From Paenibacillus sp. (GTDB taxonomy: Bacteria; Bacillota; Bacilli; Paenibacillales; Paenibacillaceae): a DNA stretch of 64,000 bases. The position numbers were made by a program, and so were the translations under genes. This document shows, one piece after another, positions 25,861-35,221 of this stretch. Positions within the stretch are counted from its first letter, which is position 1. Each line of letters begins with the position of its first letter. The stretch lies in assembly GCA_023512345.1 (NCBI GenBank), contig JAILZT010000011.1, positions 1-64,000 on the forward strand, written 5' to 3'. The notes under the pieces are model-generated. The model ran no database searches, was not told the origin of the DNA, and saw only the letters and a list, made by a program, of their open reading frames with translations.

Positions 25861-26433
25861 TTAATCTTCAAACACAATCTTTCCATCAGTAAGGGACATA
25901 ATTCTAACTAGTGACTCTACGCGAATACCTTGCTCTCTGATCGTACGAGCACCTGCCTGAAAGCTCTTCTCCACAACCACACCTAACCCAACAAGCTCAG
26001 CACCAGAGCGTTGAATGATCTTAATCAAGCCGCGCGCGGCATCTCCATTGGCTATAATATCATCGATGAAAAGAATTTTATCCTCAGGAGCGATAAATTG
26101 TCGGGACAACATAATGTCGGTGACAATCCCCTTAGTAAAAGAGGGTACTCTTTCACACAATGCATCCGGATCAGCTAGTAAAGTTTTTTTGCGGCGTGCA
26201 AACACAAGAGGTACATTCATCACGAAAGCTGTGGCGAATGCTACAGCAATACCCGATGACTCTACGGTTACAATTCGAGTAACACCACTATCTGCAAATC
26301 GCTCAGCAAATTCTCGTCCCATATCCATCGTTAACTGGGGATCAACCTGATGATTCAGCAATGCGTCCAGCTTCAGCACCTGGTCCGAAACGACGACACC
26401 CTCTTCCAAAATCCGCTGCTTCAATATTTCCAT
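25861..26433 (-). CDS. xpt: xanthine phosphoribosyltransferase
   Basis: A 190-residue type I phosphoribosyltransferase that converts xanthine and PRPP to XMP in purine salvage. The PRPP-binding loop is ILFIDDIIANGDAARGL (about residues 118-134), and the N-terminus MEILKQRILEEGVVVSDQVLKLDALLNHQVDP matches Xpt in part and in length. GGAGGT precedes the ATG. In Bacillus subtilis xpt is fused in an operon with pbuX under a purine riboswitch; here no pbuX follows and I see no riboswitch core upstream. Confidence 0.92.
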   Translation of the reverse strand: MEILKQRILEEGVVVSDQVLKLDALLNHQVDPQLTMDMGREFAERFADSGVTRIVTVESSGIAVAFATAFVMNVPLVFARRKKTLLADPDALCERVPSFTKGIVTDIMLSRQFIAPEDKILFIDDIIANGDAARGLIKIIQRSGAELVGLGVVVEKSFQAGARTIREQGIRVESLVRIMSLTDGKIVFED

Positions 26434-26600
26434 AAATTTCGAACCTCCAATACCCTTTATAATTGCAGACCTTCCAACTGTAATAAATACCCCTAACTAG
26501 GGACAGGCGGAAGTCATGTCCTTCTGTTCATCATCATAACCTGTACTATATGGAGTGCACAAGGCAATCCTGCTAAAGGTCCAAGGGGGAGATCCATTAG

Positions 26601-27716
26601 ATGAAAACATATGTCCGTACTTTACAGATTGCTTTCACTTATATTGGCACTATAGTAGGCGCCGGTTTTGCCACGGGCCAGGAAATTCTTCAGTTTTTTA
26701 CTCAATATGGCCGATGGGCATTATTCACGATTCTAATATCCACTTTGCTATTTATGTGGCTTGGCACCAAAATGATGATTATTGCGCAACGAATCGAAGC
26801 CGAATCTTATGAGGACTTCAATCGCCACTTGTTCGGAGAATATGCAGGAAGCATTATCAGTCTTTTTACACTAATAATTCTAATTGGTGTCAACAGTATA
26901 ATGTTAGCTGGGGCCGGGGCTATTTTCCAAGAGCATCTCGGACTTCATTATCAATTCGGACTAATGCTGACAGTCATAGGATCTTATTTCCTGCTTAGAA
27001 GAGGAATGACTGGGATTCTTCAGATTAACAGCCTTGTTGTCCCACTTATGCTTACCCTATCGATCATTATTGTTTTCAGTACTTTTAAAGTACCAGGGGC
27101 AGGAAATTTCCTTCTGCTTGATACAGGGCACAGCCCTTTAAGAGCTTGGTTATCCCCTATTTTGTATACTGCATTTAATCTGGGAATGGCTCAAGCGGTG
27201 TTGGTTCCTCTCGCACGGCATACCAAGGATATCAGAGCATTGAAATGGGGCGGTATCCTTGGAGGTACCGGGATTGGATTTATGCTGCTGGCCGCAAATT
27301 TCGCCATGAGTGCTCAGATGCCAGGGATTTTACAATTTGAGATTCCGATGGGCAGAATTGCTTTTCAATTAGGAACCATTGTTCAAACCGTATATTTGCT
27401 GCTTATTTTCCTCGAAATTTTCAGTACCTTTGTTGCCGATATTTATGGAGTCACGATGCAGCTTAAACAGCACTTGCCTATAGCCCCGAAGCTTATTACA
27501 CCAGGAGTAATGATCATCTGTTATGCCCTAAGTCAATTTGGATTCAGTTCACTGTTATCACTGTTCTACCCGATCTTCGGGGCTTTATCTATGGTGTGGG
27601 CTTATAGGTTAATCATTAGTCCTATGACCCCTCCCCCCAGGAGTAATCCTCCTTCTACAGATAAAAAGGATGTCTATCTAACTGTTAACCCCGTAACACG
27701 AACTACACGGAAATAA
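26601..27716 (+). CDS. ykvI: YkvI-family membrane protein
   Basis: A 371-residue integral membrane protein with about ten hydrophobic helices. The start TYVRTLQIAFTYIGTIVGAGFATGQEILQFFTQYG is the hallmark of YkvI, a Bacillota family with the GAGFATG glycine motif of the amino acid/polyamine transporter fold. The substrate is unknown. The ribosome site is GGGGGA. The C-terminal tail is short, basic and prolinerich, and the gene overlaps yhaN tail to tail by 14 bases. Confidence 0.85.
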   Translation: MKTYVRTLQIAFTYIGTIVGAGFATGQEILQFFTQYGRWALFTILISTLLFMWLGTKMMIIAQRIEAESYEDFNRHLFGEYAGSIISLFTLIILIGVNSIMLAGAGAIFQEHLGLHYQFGLMLTVIGSYFLLRRGMTGILQINSLVVPLMLTLSIIIVFSTFKVPGAGNFLLLDTGHSPLRAWLSPILYTAFNLGMAQAVLVPLARHTKDIRALKWGGILGGTGIGFMLLAANFAMSAQMPGILQFEIPMGRIAFQLGTIVQTVYLLLIFLEIFSTFVADIYGVTMQLKQHLPIAPKLITPGVMIICYALSQFGFSSLLSLFYPIFGALSMVWAYRLIISPMTPPPRSNPPSTDKKDVYLTVNPVTRTTRK

Positions 27717-30700
27717 TCTTAGCCGCTGGCAGCAGTGCGGTCACCGCTTCAGCAACATGTCGGTGGCAAGTCATCATTACGACTTGTCTTGTATCTGACA
27801 GTTTTCCGAGAAGAGTAAGTGCGGCATGCAGCCGGTGCTCGTCAAAGTTAACGAATAAATCGTCGAACAGCAGAGGTAAAGGTGCTTGACGCGTCATCGT
27901 TTCAGCAAGAGCTAATCTCAGAGCCAGATACAGCTGCTCTGCCGTTCCCCGGCTGAGCAGGCCGCTTTCAATTAATCCCGAATCCCTGTGTTCAGCTTTA
28001 AGCACCTTATGTCCTAAAGTCATTACTACACGACGGTACTCACCTTCAGTCAAATGTTCAAAATAAGCGGATGCCAGCAGCAATACCTGCGGCTGCTTCT
28101 CCTGTTCATAAATCCGGCGTGTCCGGCCTATTAATTCTGCTGCCAGAGCTGTAACAGCATATTGCTCTGCAAGTTCCCGCAGTGCTGCCCGCTGCTCCTC
28201 CAGCTGTTGAAGAGGGGAGTCCTCAAGGCAGCGTTCCTCTAAGTACGCCTGCTCCTGCAAAAGCTTGCCCTGCCGTTGAAGCAAACTTTTTCGTCTTCCC
28301 TCTTCTTGTACTTCGTCTTCCTCAAGCACTATAAACTCTTCATTTAACGTGGCAAGGTCCTTGTGATCCAACACCTTCAGGACTTCAGCCTTTCCCTCGT
28401 CGTCTAAGCCACTGAACATGACAAGCTCCCATTGTCGTATAGACTTTGTCAGTTCAGTTCGAAGCTGCACCGTTGCAGCCCGCCGCAGAAAATCTTCACC
28501 ATTAGCGGCACCGCCTTCTAGCAGCAAACTCTCATAACGCAACTTTGATTCACTAAGCTCGTGTCGGCTCTCCACAAGCTCATCTTCTATTTTAAGCAAA
28601 TGAGATTCAAGACTTTCACGGCGGAGCATTCCAGCTTTTAATAGATCCCAAGCAGACTTTCTGGCTTCCAGCCAGCTTAGACGCCTTAACGGATCTATAA
28701 CTGTTCCACATTCATCCGCCAGCACCTGGCACTCCTCTTCGAAGGCTGTACACTCCTGCTCCAATTCCTCCATGCGGCGCAATAAGCTGCTCTCTTGACG
28801 AAGTAACTCATTCCCTTGATCTACAGCACTGAAAATGTCTGGCAGACCATCAGGCGATAACCCATCCGGCAGTTTATGCTCACGCAGCCATTGATCATAA
28901 CGCTCAGCGGTATCCTGGAAGGTGATTTCGGCCTGTTCCAGTTCATCTGCAAGCACCTTTTCCTGACCTGCTAAAGACTCCAGCTCTGTCCGCGCAGCAT
29001 CGCGATCATGCGTCAGTCTTACAATCCTTTGCTGCCACGCTCCCCAAGCGTCCATCAGCTTGCGGAGCTCTTTCATACCCGCCTCCAGCCCGCTTGAGTC
29101 AGGGCTGGCGGTGGGTTGGGCACCAGACCGGCGCAGCGCCGCCGGTCTAGCATCACTCTCCGGCGCAGCGCCGGAGAGCAGCAGCCCTCGCAGCCGAAGC
29201 ATCTCGGCTGCGCTGCCGTCCCCGCCAGGCTCCGGCGGGGACACCGATGGCCGGCGCTGCGCATGCACGCCGGCCCAAAGGGCCAGATCGGCGGCGGCCA
29301 GCAGGCCTAGCGCGATCCAAGCGCTGACCGGCGGCGCCCCGGTCAGCCACAGTGCTGACGGCAGCAGCGCCGTCAGCACTGCGCCGGCGAGCAGCAGCCG
29401 CCGGTAGAGCGTGGCCATGCGCTGGCGCAGCATGGCTTCGCTCTCGCCACCGCTGCTCTGCGGCCCGCGGAGCAGGCCTTCGCGCCAGCGCTCGGCGGCC
29501 TGCTGCAGCTCGTCCCACAGCTGCGCCGTTTCACGCACGCTTACGGGACGCAGCGCGGCGAACAATTCAGCGCCTGCCGCTTGCTCCCGAGCCAATGCCC
29601 GATCCGCAGCCTGGAGCCCCGCTGCTGCTGCGGCATGGCGGGAGCGCAGGGCATGCCGCTCCGCCCCAAGTCCCTCCATGCGGCGGTCATAGGCGGCAAA
29701 GATTGCCGCATAACGCCGTGCGGCTTCACGGTCTACTGCAGCTCCGGGAAATGCCGAGAGATCGGCAGAGCTCCAATCCGCATGAATGGTATTTAAAAGC
29801 CTTCCCAGATGATCCTGTACCGAACGAAGTTCGCCCGCAAGCCGCTGCCGTTCCATTCTGCGATCCTCATAGCCACCTCTTCGACGATCCAATTTCTCTA
29901 TGGTAGGCCCTTGTGCGGAAAGAAGCTCGTCGGGCCGACTCTCTTCCAGTTCCAAGGCTAGCTCCCTGTGGGATCGTTCCAAACGGGCAACCACCCCTTC
30001 CGCATTTCTGATCTCTAACTCCAGGCTTTGCAATCGGACTGAGGCTTCTTGAGGAAAGGTGTCGATAACAGGCAATTCAGCAAGTTCAAGCTGAGCCTCC
30101 TTCCATTTCAGCCAAGTGTCTCGGATCTCCAGTACCTTCCGCAGACGGTTTAACCGAATCCCGGTATCCTTGCGGCTCAATTCAAGCTTAGCTAGATCAT
30201 TGTCTGTAGTTTCAAGCGCAGCAATGTTCTCGTTATAGCGTGGTAAGTAAGACCGACTTTCCGCAATTTGAAGCTCCAACTTCTCCATAGCCTGCAATAT
30301 TTTAGCTGCCTCTTGCAGCTTACCTCGTGGTTTATACAGCCTTTCTGCATCCGCAAGCAGCCGCCGTTCAGCCCGCATGATATCCCCGCCGCCACCCATT
30401 CCTGCATGGAATAGGTAACTGCTCATTTCCTCCGACTGGAGAACTGCAAGCTGCTGTAGCTCGTCCAGTGAAACGGCAAACAATTGGCGGAACATGTTCC
30501 TGGAGATTCCACCCAGCAAATTTCGCTCCAGCTCAGCTTGTCCCAATTCCTCCAACATTCCATCTGGGCGGCTAAGTGTAACCGTCAGCTTTTCATTTTT
30601 CTGTCCTGCACTGCCCGCGCTGTAACGGTGAATTCTCCAACTCCCTCCTTCACCGTCACTGGCTGTTAAGACACCTCCATGAACCCCGCCCTCTGCAGGC

Positions 30701-30882
30701 TCATATCTTTCGAGCGGATTATTTCGCGCAGGGATACCAAACAGCATAGAGCGCATGAAGTGGAGCAAGGTGCTTTTACCCGCCTCATTTCGGCCATATA
30801 GGACCGTCACTCCATCTCCCAATTCCATCTCTACATTTCGAAGACGGCCAAAACCGCTGATCTCGAGCCGCTGAATTTTCAT
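27703..30882 (-). CDS. yhaN: YhaN-like SMC/SbcC-type ATPase with a membrane hairpin
   Basis: A 1059-residue ABC-type ATPase of the SMC/Rad50/SbcC class. Walker A GRNEAGKSTLL (about residues 30-40) is at the N-terminus, long coiled coils fill the middle, and the C-terminus has the signature LSRGTAEQLYLALRLAL, Walker B LPLLFDDLFVNFDEHR and TCHRH. Two hydrophobic segments interrupt the coiled coil near residues 490-540, as in Bacillus YhaN, which suggests membrane attachment. The stop of the SbcD-like gene overlaps its ATG by four bases (ATGA), so the two are translationally coupled subunits. The region 29100-29700 is unusually GC-rich and contains perfect palindromes. Confidence 0.88.
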   Translation of the reverse strand: MKIQRLEISGFGRLRNVEMELGDGVTVLYGRNEAGKSTLLHFMRSMLFGIPARNNPLERYEPAEGGVHGGVLTASDGEGGSWRIHRYSAGSAGQKNEKLTVTLSRPDGMLEELGQAELERNLLGGISRNMFRQLFAVSLDELQQLAVLQSEEMSSYLFHAGMGGGGDIMRAERRLLADAERLYKPRGKLQEAAKILQAMEKLELQIAESRSYLPRYNENIAALETTDNDLAKLELSRKDTGIRLNRLRKVLEIRDTWLKWKEAQLELAELPVIDTFPQEASVRLQSLELEIRNAEGVVARLERSHRELALELEESRPDELLSAQGPTIEKLDRRRGGYEDRRMERQRLAGELRSVQDHLGRLLNTIHADWSSADLSAFPGAAVDREAARRYAAIFAAYDRRMEGLGAERHALRSRHAAAAAGLQAADRALAREQAAGAELFAALRPVSVRETAQLWDELQQAAERWREGLLRGPQSSGGESEAMLRQRMATLYRRLLLAGAVLTALLPSALWLTGAPPVSAWIALGLLAAADLALWAGVHAQRRPSVSPPEPGGDGSAAEMLRLRGLLLSGAAPESDARPAALRRSGAQPTASPDSSGLEAGMKELRKLMDAWGAWQQRIVRLTHDRDAARTELESLAGQEKVLADELEQAEITFQDTAERYDQWLREHKLPDGLSPDGLPDIFSAVDQGNELLRQESSLLRRMEELEQECTAFEEECQVLADECGTVIDPLRRLSWLEARKSAWDLLKAGMLRRESLESHLLKIEDELVESRHELSESKLRYESLLLEGGAANGEDFLRRAATVQLRTELTKSIRQWELVMFSGLDDEGKAEVLKVLDHKDLATLNEEFIVLEEDEVQEEGRRKSLLQRQGKLLQEQAYLEERCLEDSPLQQLEEQRAALRELAEQYAVTALAAELIGRTRRIYEQEKQPQVLLLASAYFEHLTEGEYRRVVMTLGHKVLKAEHRDSGLIESGLLSRGTAEQLYLALRLALAETMTRQAPLPLLFDDLFVNFDEHRLHAALTLLGKLSDTRQVVMMTCHRHVAEAVTALLPAAKIISV
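29125..29178. repeat. pair of GC-rich palindromes inside yhaN
   Basis: AGACCGG-CGCAGCGCCG-CCGGTCT (29125-29148) and CTCTCCGGCGC-A-GCGCCGGAGAG (29156-29178, 11-base arms) share the core CCGGCGCAGCGCCG. They encode a low-complexity Ala/Arg/Ser/Pro stretch between the membrane hairpin and the next coiled coil, where the protein family is not expected to be conserved. Confidence 0.75.
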
Positions 30883-32225
30883 GTATTCAGTCCTCCATCA
30901 TAACCTTGAGCAGTGACCTCAACGTCATCGCCCAGATCTTCTATCCCGATCAGCAGCGTTGCTCCAAGTTCAGCTGCACGCTCCAGCCACAATCTCTTAT
31001 CCTCTTCTCCGGCCTCAGACAACAGCTTGCGCAGTTCGCGATTCTCCATCATAGGTGCGAGGGCTTTGCGTACCAATACATCCAATTCCTCCGTCGATTC
31101 TGTACTTCCTTTTGCCAAACGAAGCAGCTCTCCAAGGAAGCTGTCCTCCTGTAAAAGTCGATCCCGATCAAAGTCGGCACCCGTTTCCACAGAAAAACCT
31201 TCAGTCCATACTAAGCCTTGGTATGTTTTTTGTTCCGCCCTTATCCCTTCACGGCGCTGTAGCTCGTTTAATAAATCAGCCACCGCACCTTTTTCAGATA
31301 GCAGCCTATGAACAGCACCTCGTCCTGTTAGCCGAAATCGAACAACGGTCATCATTTGGGGATACTCTTCTCTAATTTCTTCTATTTCACGTTCAACAGC
31401 TTGAATCCACTGAACTTCATCTTTTAACCCTTGGATCGATATTTCCCGGACTTGCCAGCGTACGACGTCCAGCCCATGAAACTTAAGGTGCGTAGTACCG
31501 TCCTCGTTAACATCAACGATATAACAGCCCTTTTCTCCGGTTTCCTTAATGCTGCGTCCCTGGATATTACCCGGATATACAATAAAGGGGCGTTCATGCA
31601 AAATACTTCTCGTATGTATATGTCCCAGTGCCCAATAATCATAGCCTCTTGCAATTAGATCTTTCCGGCTGCAAGGAGCGTACGTCTCATGCTGAAGATC
31701 CCCATCCACATTACAATGATGCAGAGCAATATGGTACAAATCACAATTCGGCTTTCGTTCAAATCTTTGTGATGTATTCTCAGTTACCTTCATAGTGGGG
31801 TAGGAAAGTCCACTTATAATGGCGACCTCACACCCGTCAGAACGACGAGTTGCTGTAACCTGCTCAGGCGTATCGCTGCCAAACACCGTTACATGTTGTA
31901 GGGGAGCACTTCGCAGCCGTGGGCCATCCAGCGGATCATGATTGCCATGAATCATAAATACGGAAATACCCTCTCTCCCCAACTCCAGCAGTACCTCCTG
32001 AAATCTGAGCTGTCCCTGCAGTGAAGAATCAGAGATATCGTAGATATCTCCGCTAATCACTACAAAATCAACCTGTTCCTTAATGGCGACGCCAACAAGC
32101 CGCCCGAGGGCGGCAAAGGTGGATTCCCGTAATAGTGACCTGACAGCTGGCGGAATATGTGCCAGCCCTGTAAACCGACTATCCAAATGCAAGTCTGCAG
32201 CATGTAGAAACCGGAACGGAATCAT
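30879..32225 (-). CDS. yhaO: YhaO-like DNA repair exonuclease (SbcD/Mre11 type)
   Basis: A 448-residue metallophosphoesterase of the Mre11/SbcD class. The metal-binding motifs are in order: FLHAADLHLDS, VVISGDIYD, MIHGNHDPLDG, HHCNVDGD and ALGHIHTR. Members are manganese-dependent nucleases working with an SMC-type ATPase, here YhaN encoded next. The start ATG 32225 (MIPFRFLHAADLH) has AGGGGTG six bases upstream; the longer reading from GTG lacks a site. The end overlaps yhaN by four bases. The upstream glycosyltransferase gene ends five bases before this start. Confidence 0.9.
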   Translation of the reverse strand: MIPFRFLHAADLHLDSRFTGLAHIPPAVRSLLRESTFAALGRLVGVAIKEQVDFVVISGDIYDISDSSLQGQLRFQEVLLELGREGISVFMIHGNHDPLDGPRLRSAPLQHVTVFGSDTPEQVTATRRSDGCEVAIISGLSYPTMKVTENTSQRFERKPNCDLYHIALHHCNVDGDLQHETYAPCSRKDLIARGYDYWALGHIHTRSILHERPFIVYPGNIQGRSIKETGEKGCYIVDVNEDGTTHLKFHGLDVVRWQVREISIQGLKDEVQWIQAVEREIEEIREEYPQMMTVVRFRLTGRGAVHRLLSEKGAVADLLNELQRREGIRAEQKTYQGLVWTEGFSVETGADFDRDRLLQEDSFLGELLRLAKGSTESTEELDVLVRKALAPMMENRELRKLLSEAGEEDKRLWLERAAELGATLLIGIEDLGDDVEVTAQGYDGGLNT

Positions 32226-32230
32226 GACTG

Positions 32231-33367
32231 TCACCCCTTTGTTCCTGGGTGAAATTGCAAATATGTCTTTTTCAATTCATTAGCCACTCTTGTCAACGAA
32301 TACAAGCTTTTAGCTTTCTCCCATGCCGATCGGGAGAGCTCATAACGATAGGAAGGATCAGCGATAACCTTTTCGAGAGCATCCGCAAGTGCGAGCTCAT
32401 CATCAGGATTGACCAACAATCCATTCACTCCATCCTCAATCTGTTCAGGAATCCCGCCGACATTTGTACCCACCAAAGCGAGGCAACTGAGCGCAGCTTC
32501 AGCAAAGACAGAGCCAAATGCTTCCGCCCTTGACGGCAGAACAAAGATATCAAAGAACGGCATGAACTCTTCCGGATGCAAAGTGTAACCATAAAAGATA
32601 GTCTCATTATATATACCTAGTGATTGGGCCAGATTCTCCAATTCCGTACGAGAGGGTCCATCACCAATAATATGCAGGACATACTCATGCCCACGTTTCT
32701 TTAATTCAGCACAAGCCTTAATTAGAACATCAATCCCTTTCGCGGGAACAAGTCGAGTGACCGTAACCAGCTGTGGAATACTGTTGTCATGTGAAACCGG
32801 TTTAAATCTTTTCTCATCAAACCCATTCGGTATAACCCCAATGCGGGAAGGTTCGGCAATATAAGGAGAGAGATACTCGGCAAATGAGCGCGATACCGTC
32901 ATCAAGCGCTCACTCACATGTTCAAGCTCACGATAGATAGATACCAAAAACTGATGTTCCAACCCATTCTCGGTTATAGCACCATTTAATATTAACTCAC
33001 GTTCATAACTAGAGTGCAGAGTCTGAATAAGAGGAACATCCGGAAATACTTTTTTCATTGCAAGTCCGGCAATTGGATGATGTGCATGTATAAGATCATA
33101 TGGTTTGTTCAAGCGGAGCCTCGTCCACCATAAGTAATCGCGATAAGTCTGTATATATTTTTGCACGACTGGACTTTCGGCATACTGAGTCCAATCAAAG
33201 GTCTCGAAAACAATCTCCTCATGACCCTTATTGCGAATCCGCTTAGGCAGCCAGAAGAGGTCCATTTCCCAACGGCTTGAACGAAAGCGTTCCTGAAGAT
33301 ATGGGATCATAGAAGAGACACCACCGGGCTGTTCCGGCGGGAAGAAGAGCGCTTGCAGCAAATTCAT
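32231..33367 (-). CDS. glycosyltransferase family 4 protein
   Basis: A 378-residue GT-B glycosyltransferase. The N-terminal acceptor domain opens with MNLLQALFFPPEQPGGVSSM, and the C-terminal donor domain has VTRLVPAKGIDVLIKA, HIIGDGPSRTELE and the GT4 nucleotide-sugar motif PSRAEAFGSVFAEAAL. It should transfer a sugar from a nucleotide donor to a lipid or polysaccharide acceptor at the membrane. The start ATG 33367 lies nine bases after AAAGGGG. It is the first gene of an apparent operon with yhaO and yhaN, an odd mix of functions. Confidence 0.87.
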   Translation of the reverse strand: MNLLQALFFPPEQPGGVSSMIPYLQERFRSSRWEMDLFWLPKRIRNKGHEEIVFETFDWTQYAESPVVQKYIQTYRDYLWWTRLRLNKPYDLIHAHHPIAGLAMKKVFPDVPLIQTLHSSYERELILNGAITENGLEHQFLVSIYRELEHVSERLMTVSRSFAEYLSPYIAEPSRIGVIPNGFDEKRFKPVSHDNSIPQLVTVTRLVPAKGIDVLIKACAELKKRGHEYVLHIIGDGPSRTELENLAQSLGIYNETIFYGYTLHPEEFMPFFDIFVLPSRAEAFGSVFAEAALSCLALVGTNVGGIPEQIEDGVNGLLVNPDDELALADALEKVIADPSYRYELSRSAWEKAKSLYSLTRVANELKKTYLQFHPGTKG

Positions 33368-33521
33368 TAGGTACATCCCCTTTACTATTGCCCCCATTAC
33401 GGTGTAGCTTGGCAATTATGATATAGTTGTGTATATGTAGATTTTTAGGCACGTAAAGTTCCATATCTTAATTTTATCGGTATACACCTGAAACAGCAAC
33501 CTACAAAAAGGAGAATGAATT

Positions 33522-34901
33522 ATGAACGAAGAACGGCTGCCCGCCGCTTTCACCACAACCATGAGAGAAATGCTGGGACAAGAGGCGGACGCTTTTCTGG
33601 AGAGCTATAAGACCCCGAGAACTCAGGGACTGCGGTTTAACCGGTTAAAAAGCAATACGGAATCAGGACGAATAGCAATAACGAACACTAAATCTTTATT
33701 CGGATTAGAGCCTATTCCTTGGTGTCCTGATGGATTTTATTATGAAGAACCTTCACGCCCTGGCAGACACCCCTATCATACTGCCGGACTATATTATATT
33801 CAGGAGCCTTCTGCAATGTCCGCAGCAGAGTTGCTGTCTCCGCTGCCTGGTGAGACCGTATTGGATCTTGCAGCCGCTCCAGGAGGGAAGACTACCCACA
33901 TCGCTGCCTTAATGCAGGGAGAAGGTTTGCTCGTATCCAACGAAATACATTCGGAAAGAGCACGAATACTGGCTGAAAATGTAGAAAGACTTGGCCTTTC
34001 AAATACACTGGTTACTAGTGCTACTCCGGGTGAGCTGGCATTGAGGTTCCCCGAATCCTTTGACAAAATTATGCTGGATGCACCTTGCTCAGGTGAAGGC
34101 ATGTTCCGCAAGGACCCTGATGCTATAGACGAATGGTCTCCAGAGCATGTATTGATGTGTGCTGCGCGTCAGTGGGATATTCTTCAGGACGCTTATAAGA
34201 TGCTGAAACCAGGCGGGAGCCTGGCATACTCCACCTGTACGTTCAACCGCGAGGAAAATGAAGATATAATGACCAGAGTGACGGATACATATCCTGATAT
34301 GGAACTGCTGACTCATAAACGCTTATGGCCGCATTTAGAAAAAGGCGAGGGGCATTTCGTTGCCCTACTCCGCAAACATAAATCTGCCGGTGAAGAATCA
34401 CTCCCTTCTAAACGGAAAACAGCTGGTGGCCGGGGAAAAAGTGGCCCGACAACTAATACGTCTGTACGTGATGCTTTTCAACAGTTTCAAATTTGGGCTG
34501 CGAATGATCTACCTGGATTTCCCGACAAGGGTGTGCCCCTGCTTTTCGGAGAATCTCTATATCTTCTTCCTGAAGCGTTCAATGATCAGATGCACACTGG
34601 TTTGCTTGAAGGTTTGCGTATACCTCGGGCAGGTCTGCATATTGCCCATTTGAAGAAAAATCGAATTGAGCCCGCACATGCGTTAGCTATGGCACTGCAA
34701 CCGGAACAGGCCTCTCGCAGCTTTGACCTCGCTTCCGACGGTCCTGAAATACGGGCCTGGCTTCGGGGGGAGAGCCTTCCAGTATCCTCGGACCTGCATG
34801 GCTGGACGTTGGTAACGGTCGACGGATTACCTATCAGCTGGGGCAAAGCCAGTTTGGGTCAGCTTAAAAACCATCTTCCCAAGGGTTTACGTATCATGTA
34901 G
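33522..34901 (+). CDS. RsmF-like rRNA cytosine-C5 methyltransferase (first copy)
   Basis: A 459-residue NOL1/NOP2/Sun-family methyltransferase using S-adenosylmethionine. It has the SAM motif VLDLAAAPGGKTTHIAAL (about residues 108-125), motif IV DAPCSGEGMFRKDPDA with a catalytic cysteine, and motif VI YSTCTFNREENE with the second cysteine. A C-terminal RsmF-type PUA-like region (SDLHGWTLVTVDGLPISWGK) follows. It has an AAGGAG-type site. A longer paralogue is encoded 1.9 kb away on the other strand; which copy modifies which cytosine in 16S or 23S rRNA cannot be told from sequence. Confidence 0.88.
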   Translation: MNEERLPAAFTTTMREMLGQEADAFLESYKTPRTQGLRFNRLKSNTESGRIAITNTKSLFGLEPIPWCPDGFYYEEPSRPGRHPYHTAGLYYIQEPSAMSAAELLSPLPGETVLDLAAAPGGKTTHIAALMQGEGLLVSNEIHSERARILAENVERLGLSNTLVTSATPGELALRFPESFDKIMLDAPCSGEGMFRKDPDAIDEWSPEHVLMCAARQWDILQDAYKMLKPGGSLAYSTCTFNREENEDIMTRVTDTYPDMELLTHKRLWPHLEKGEGHFVALLRKHKSAGEESLPSKRKTAGGRGKSGPTTNTSVRDAFQQFQIWAANDLPGFPDKGVPLLFGESLYLLPEAFNDQMHTGLLEGLRIPRAGLHIAHLKKNRIEPAHALAMALQPEQASRSFDLASDGPEIRAWLRGESLPVSSDLHGWTLVTVDGLPISWGKASLGQLKNHLPKGLRIM

Positions 34902-35044
34902 CCCAATATGCAGCCCATATTGAAGATGTATAGGCTTTTGGCCAGTCTTCGGGGGTTCCTCCTACATATGATGTCATTATCCCAGTTAGACTGTGCACTA
35001 GACGCAGTGATGGGAACTAGATATGAGATAGGGAGGAATCAGAC

Positions 35045-35137
35045 ATGGGCGCAGTTGGCGGAGGCTTCACATCTACTGGAGCAATTTTGGTACTTTTCAT
35101 ATTGCTCGTAATCATTTCCCGTTCTTTATTTGTCTAA
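35045..35137 (+). CDS. YjcZ-family small sporulation/membrane protein
   Basis: A 30-residue protein, MGAVGGGFTSTGAI followed by a hydrophobic helix (LVLFILLVIIS) and a short basic end. The Gly-rich start plus one helix is the signature of the YjcZ family, small membrane proteins made during sporulation in Bacillales and often missed in annotation. GGGAGG lies eight bases upstream. A longer reading frame over the same bases (34908-35111) is in a different frame and has no ribosome site. Confidence 0.8.
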   Translation: MGAVGGGFTSTGAILVLFILLVIISRSLFV

Positions 35138-35168
35138 ATTTTATATTTCACGATAGCAATTACACAAA

Positions 35169-35213
35169 AGAGGCAGTGTCGTCCTTTTCAGGATGCACTG
35201 CCTCTTTTTTTTT
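35169..35213 (+). terminator. terminator after the YjcZ gene
   Basis: AGAGGCAGTG and CACTGCCTCT form a 10-base stem followed by nine T residues. Confidence 0.92.
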
Positions 35214-35221
35214 CACTTATT

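Noticed and set aside
26434..26600. Purine riboswitch upstream of xpt
   Set aside because: The conserved core of the family was not found; only ordinary hairpins are present.
29060..29906. Several long open frames on both strands around the GC-rich part of yhaN
   Set aside because: High GC removes stop codons in all frames; the yhaN frame alone gives a protein with family motifs on both sides.
34908..35111. 67-codon frame after the first RsmF-like gene
   Set aside because: It has no ribosome site and overlaps the YjcZ-type gene in another frame, which has a strong site and a family match.
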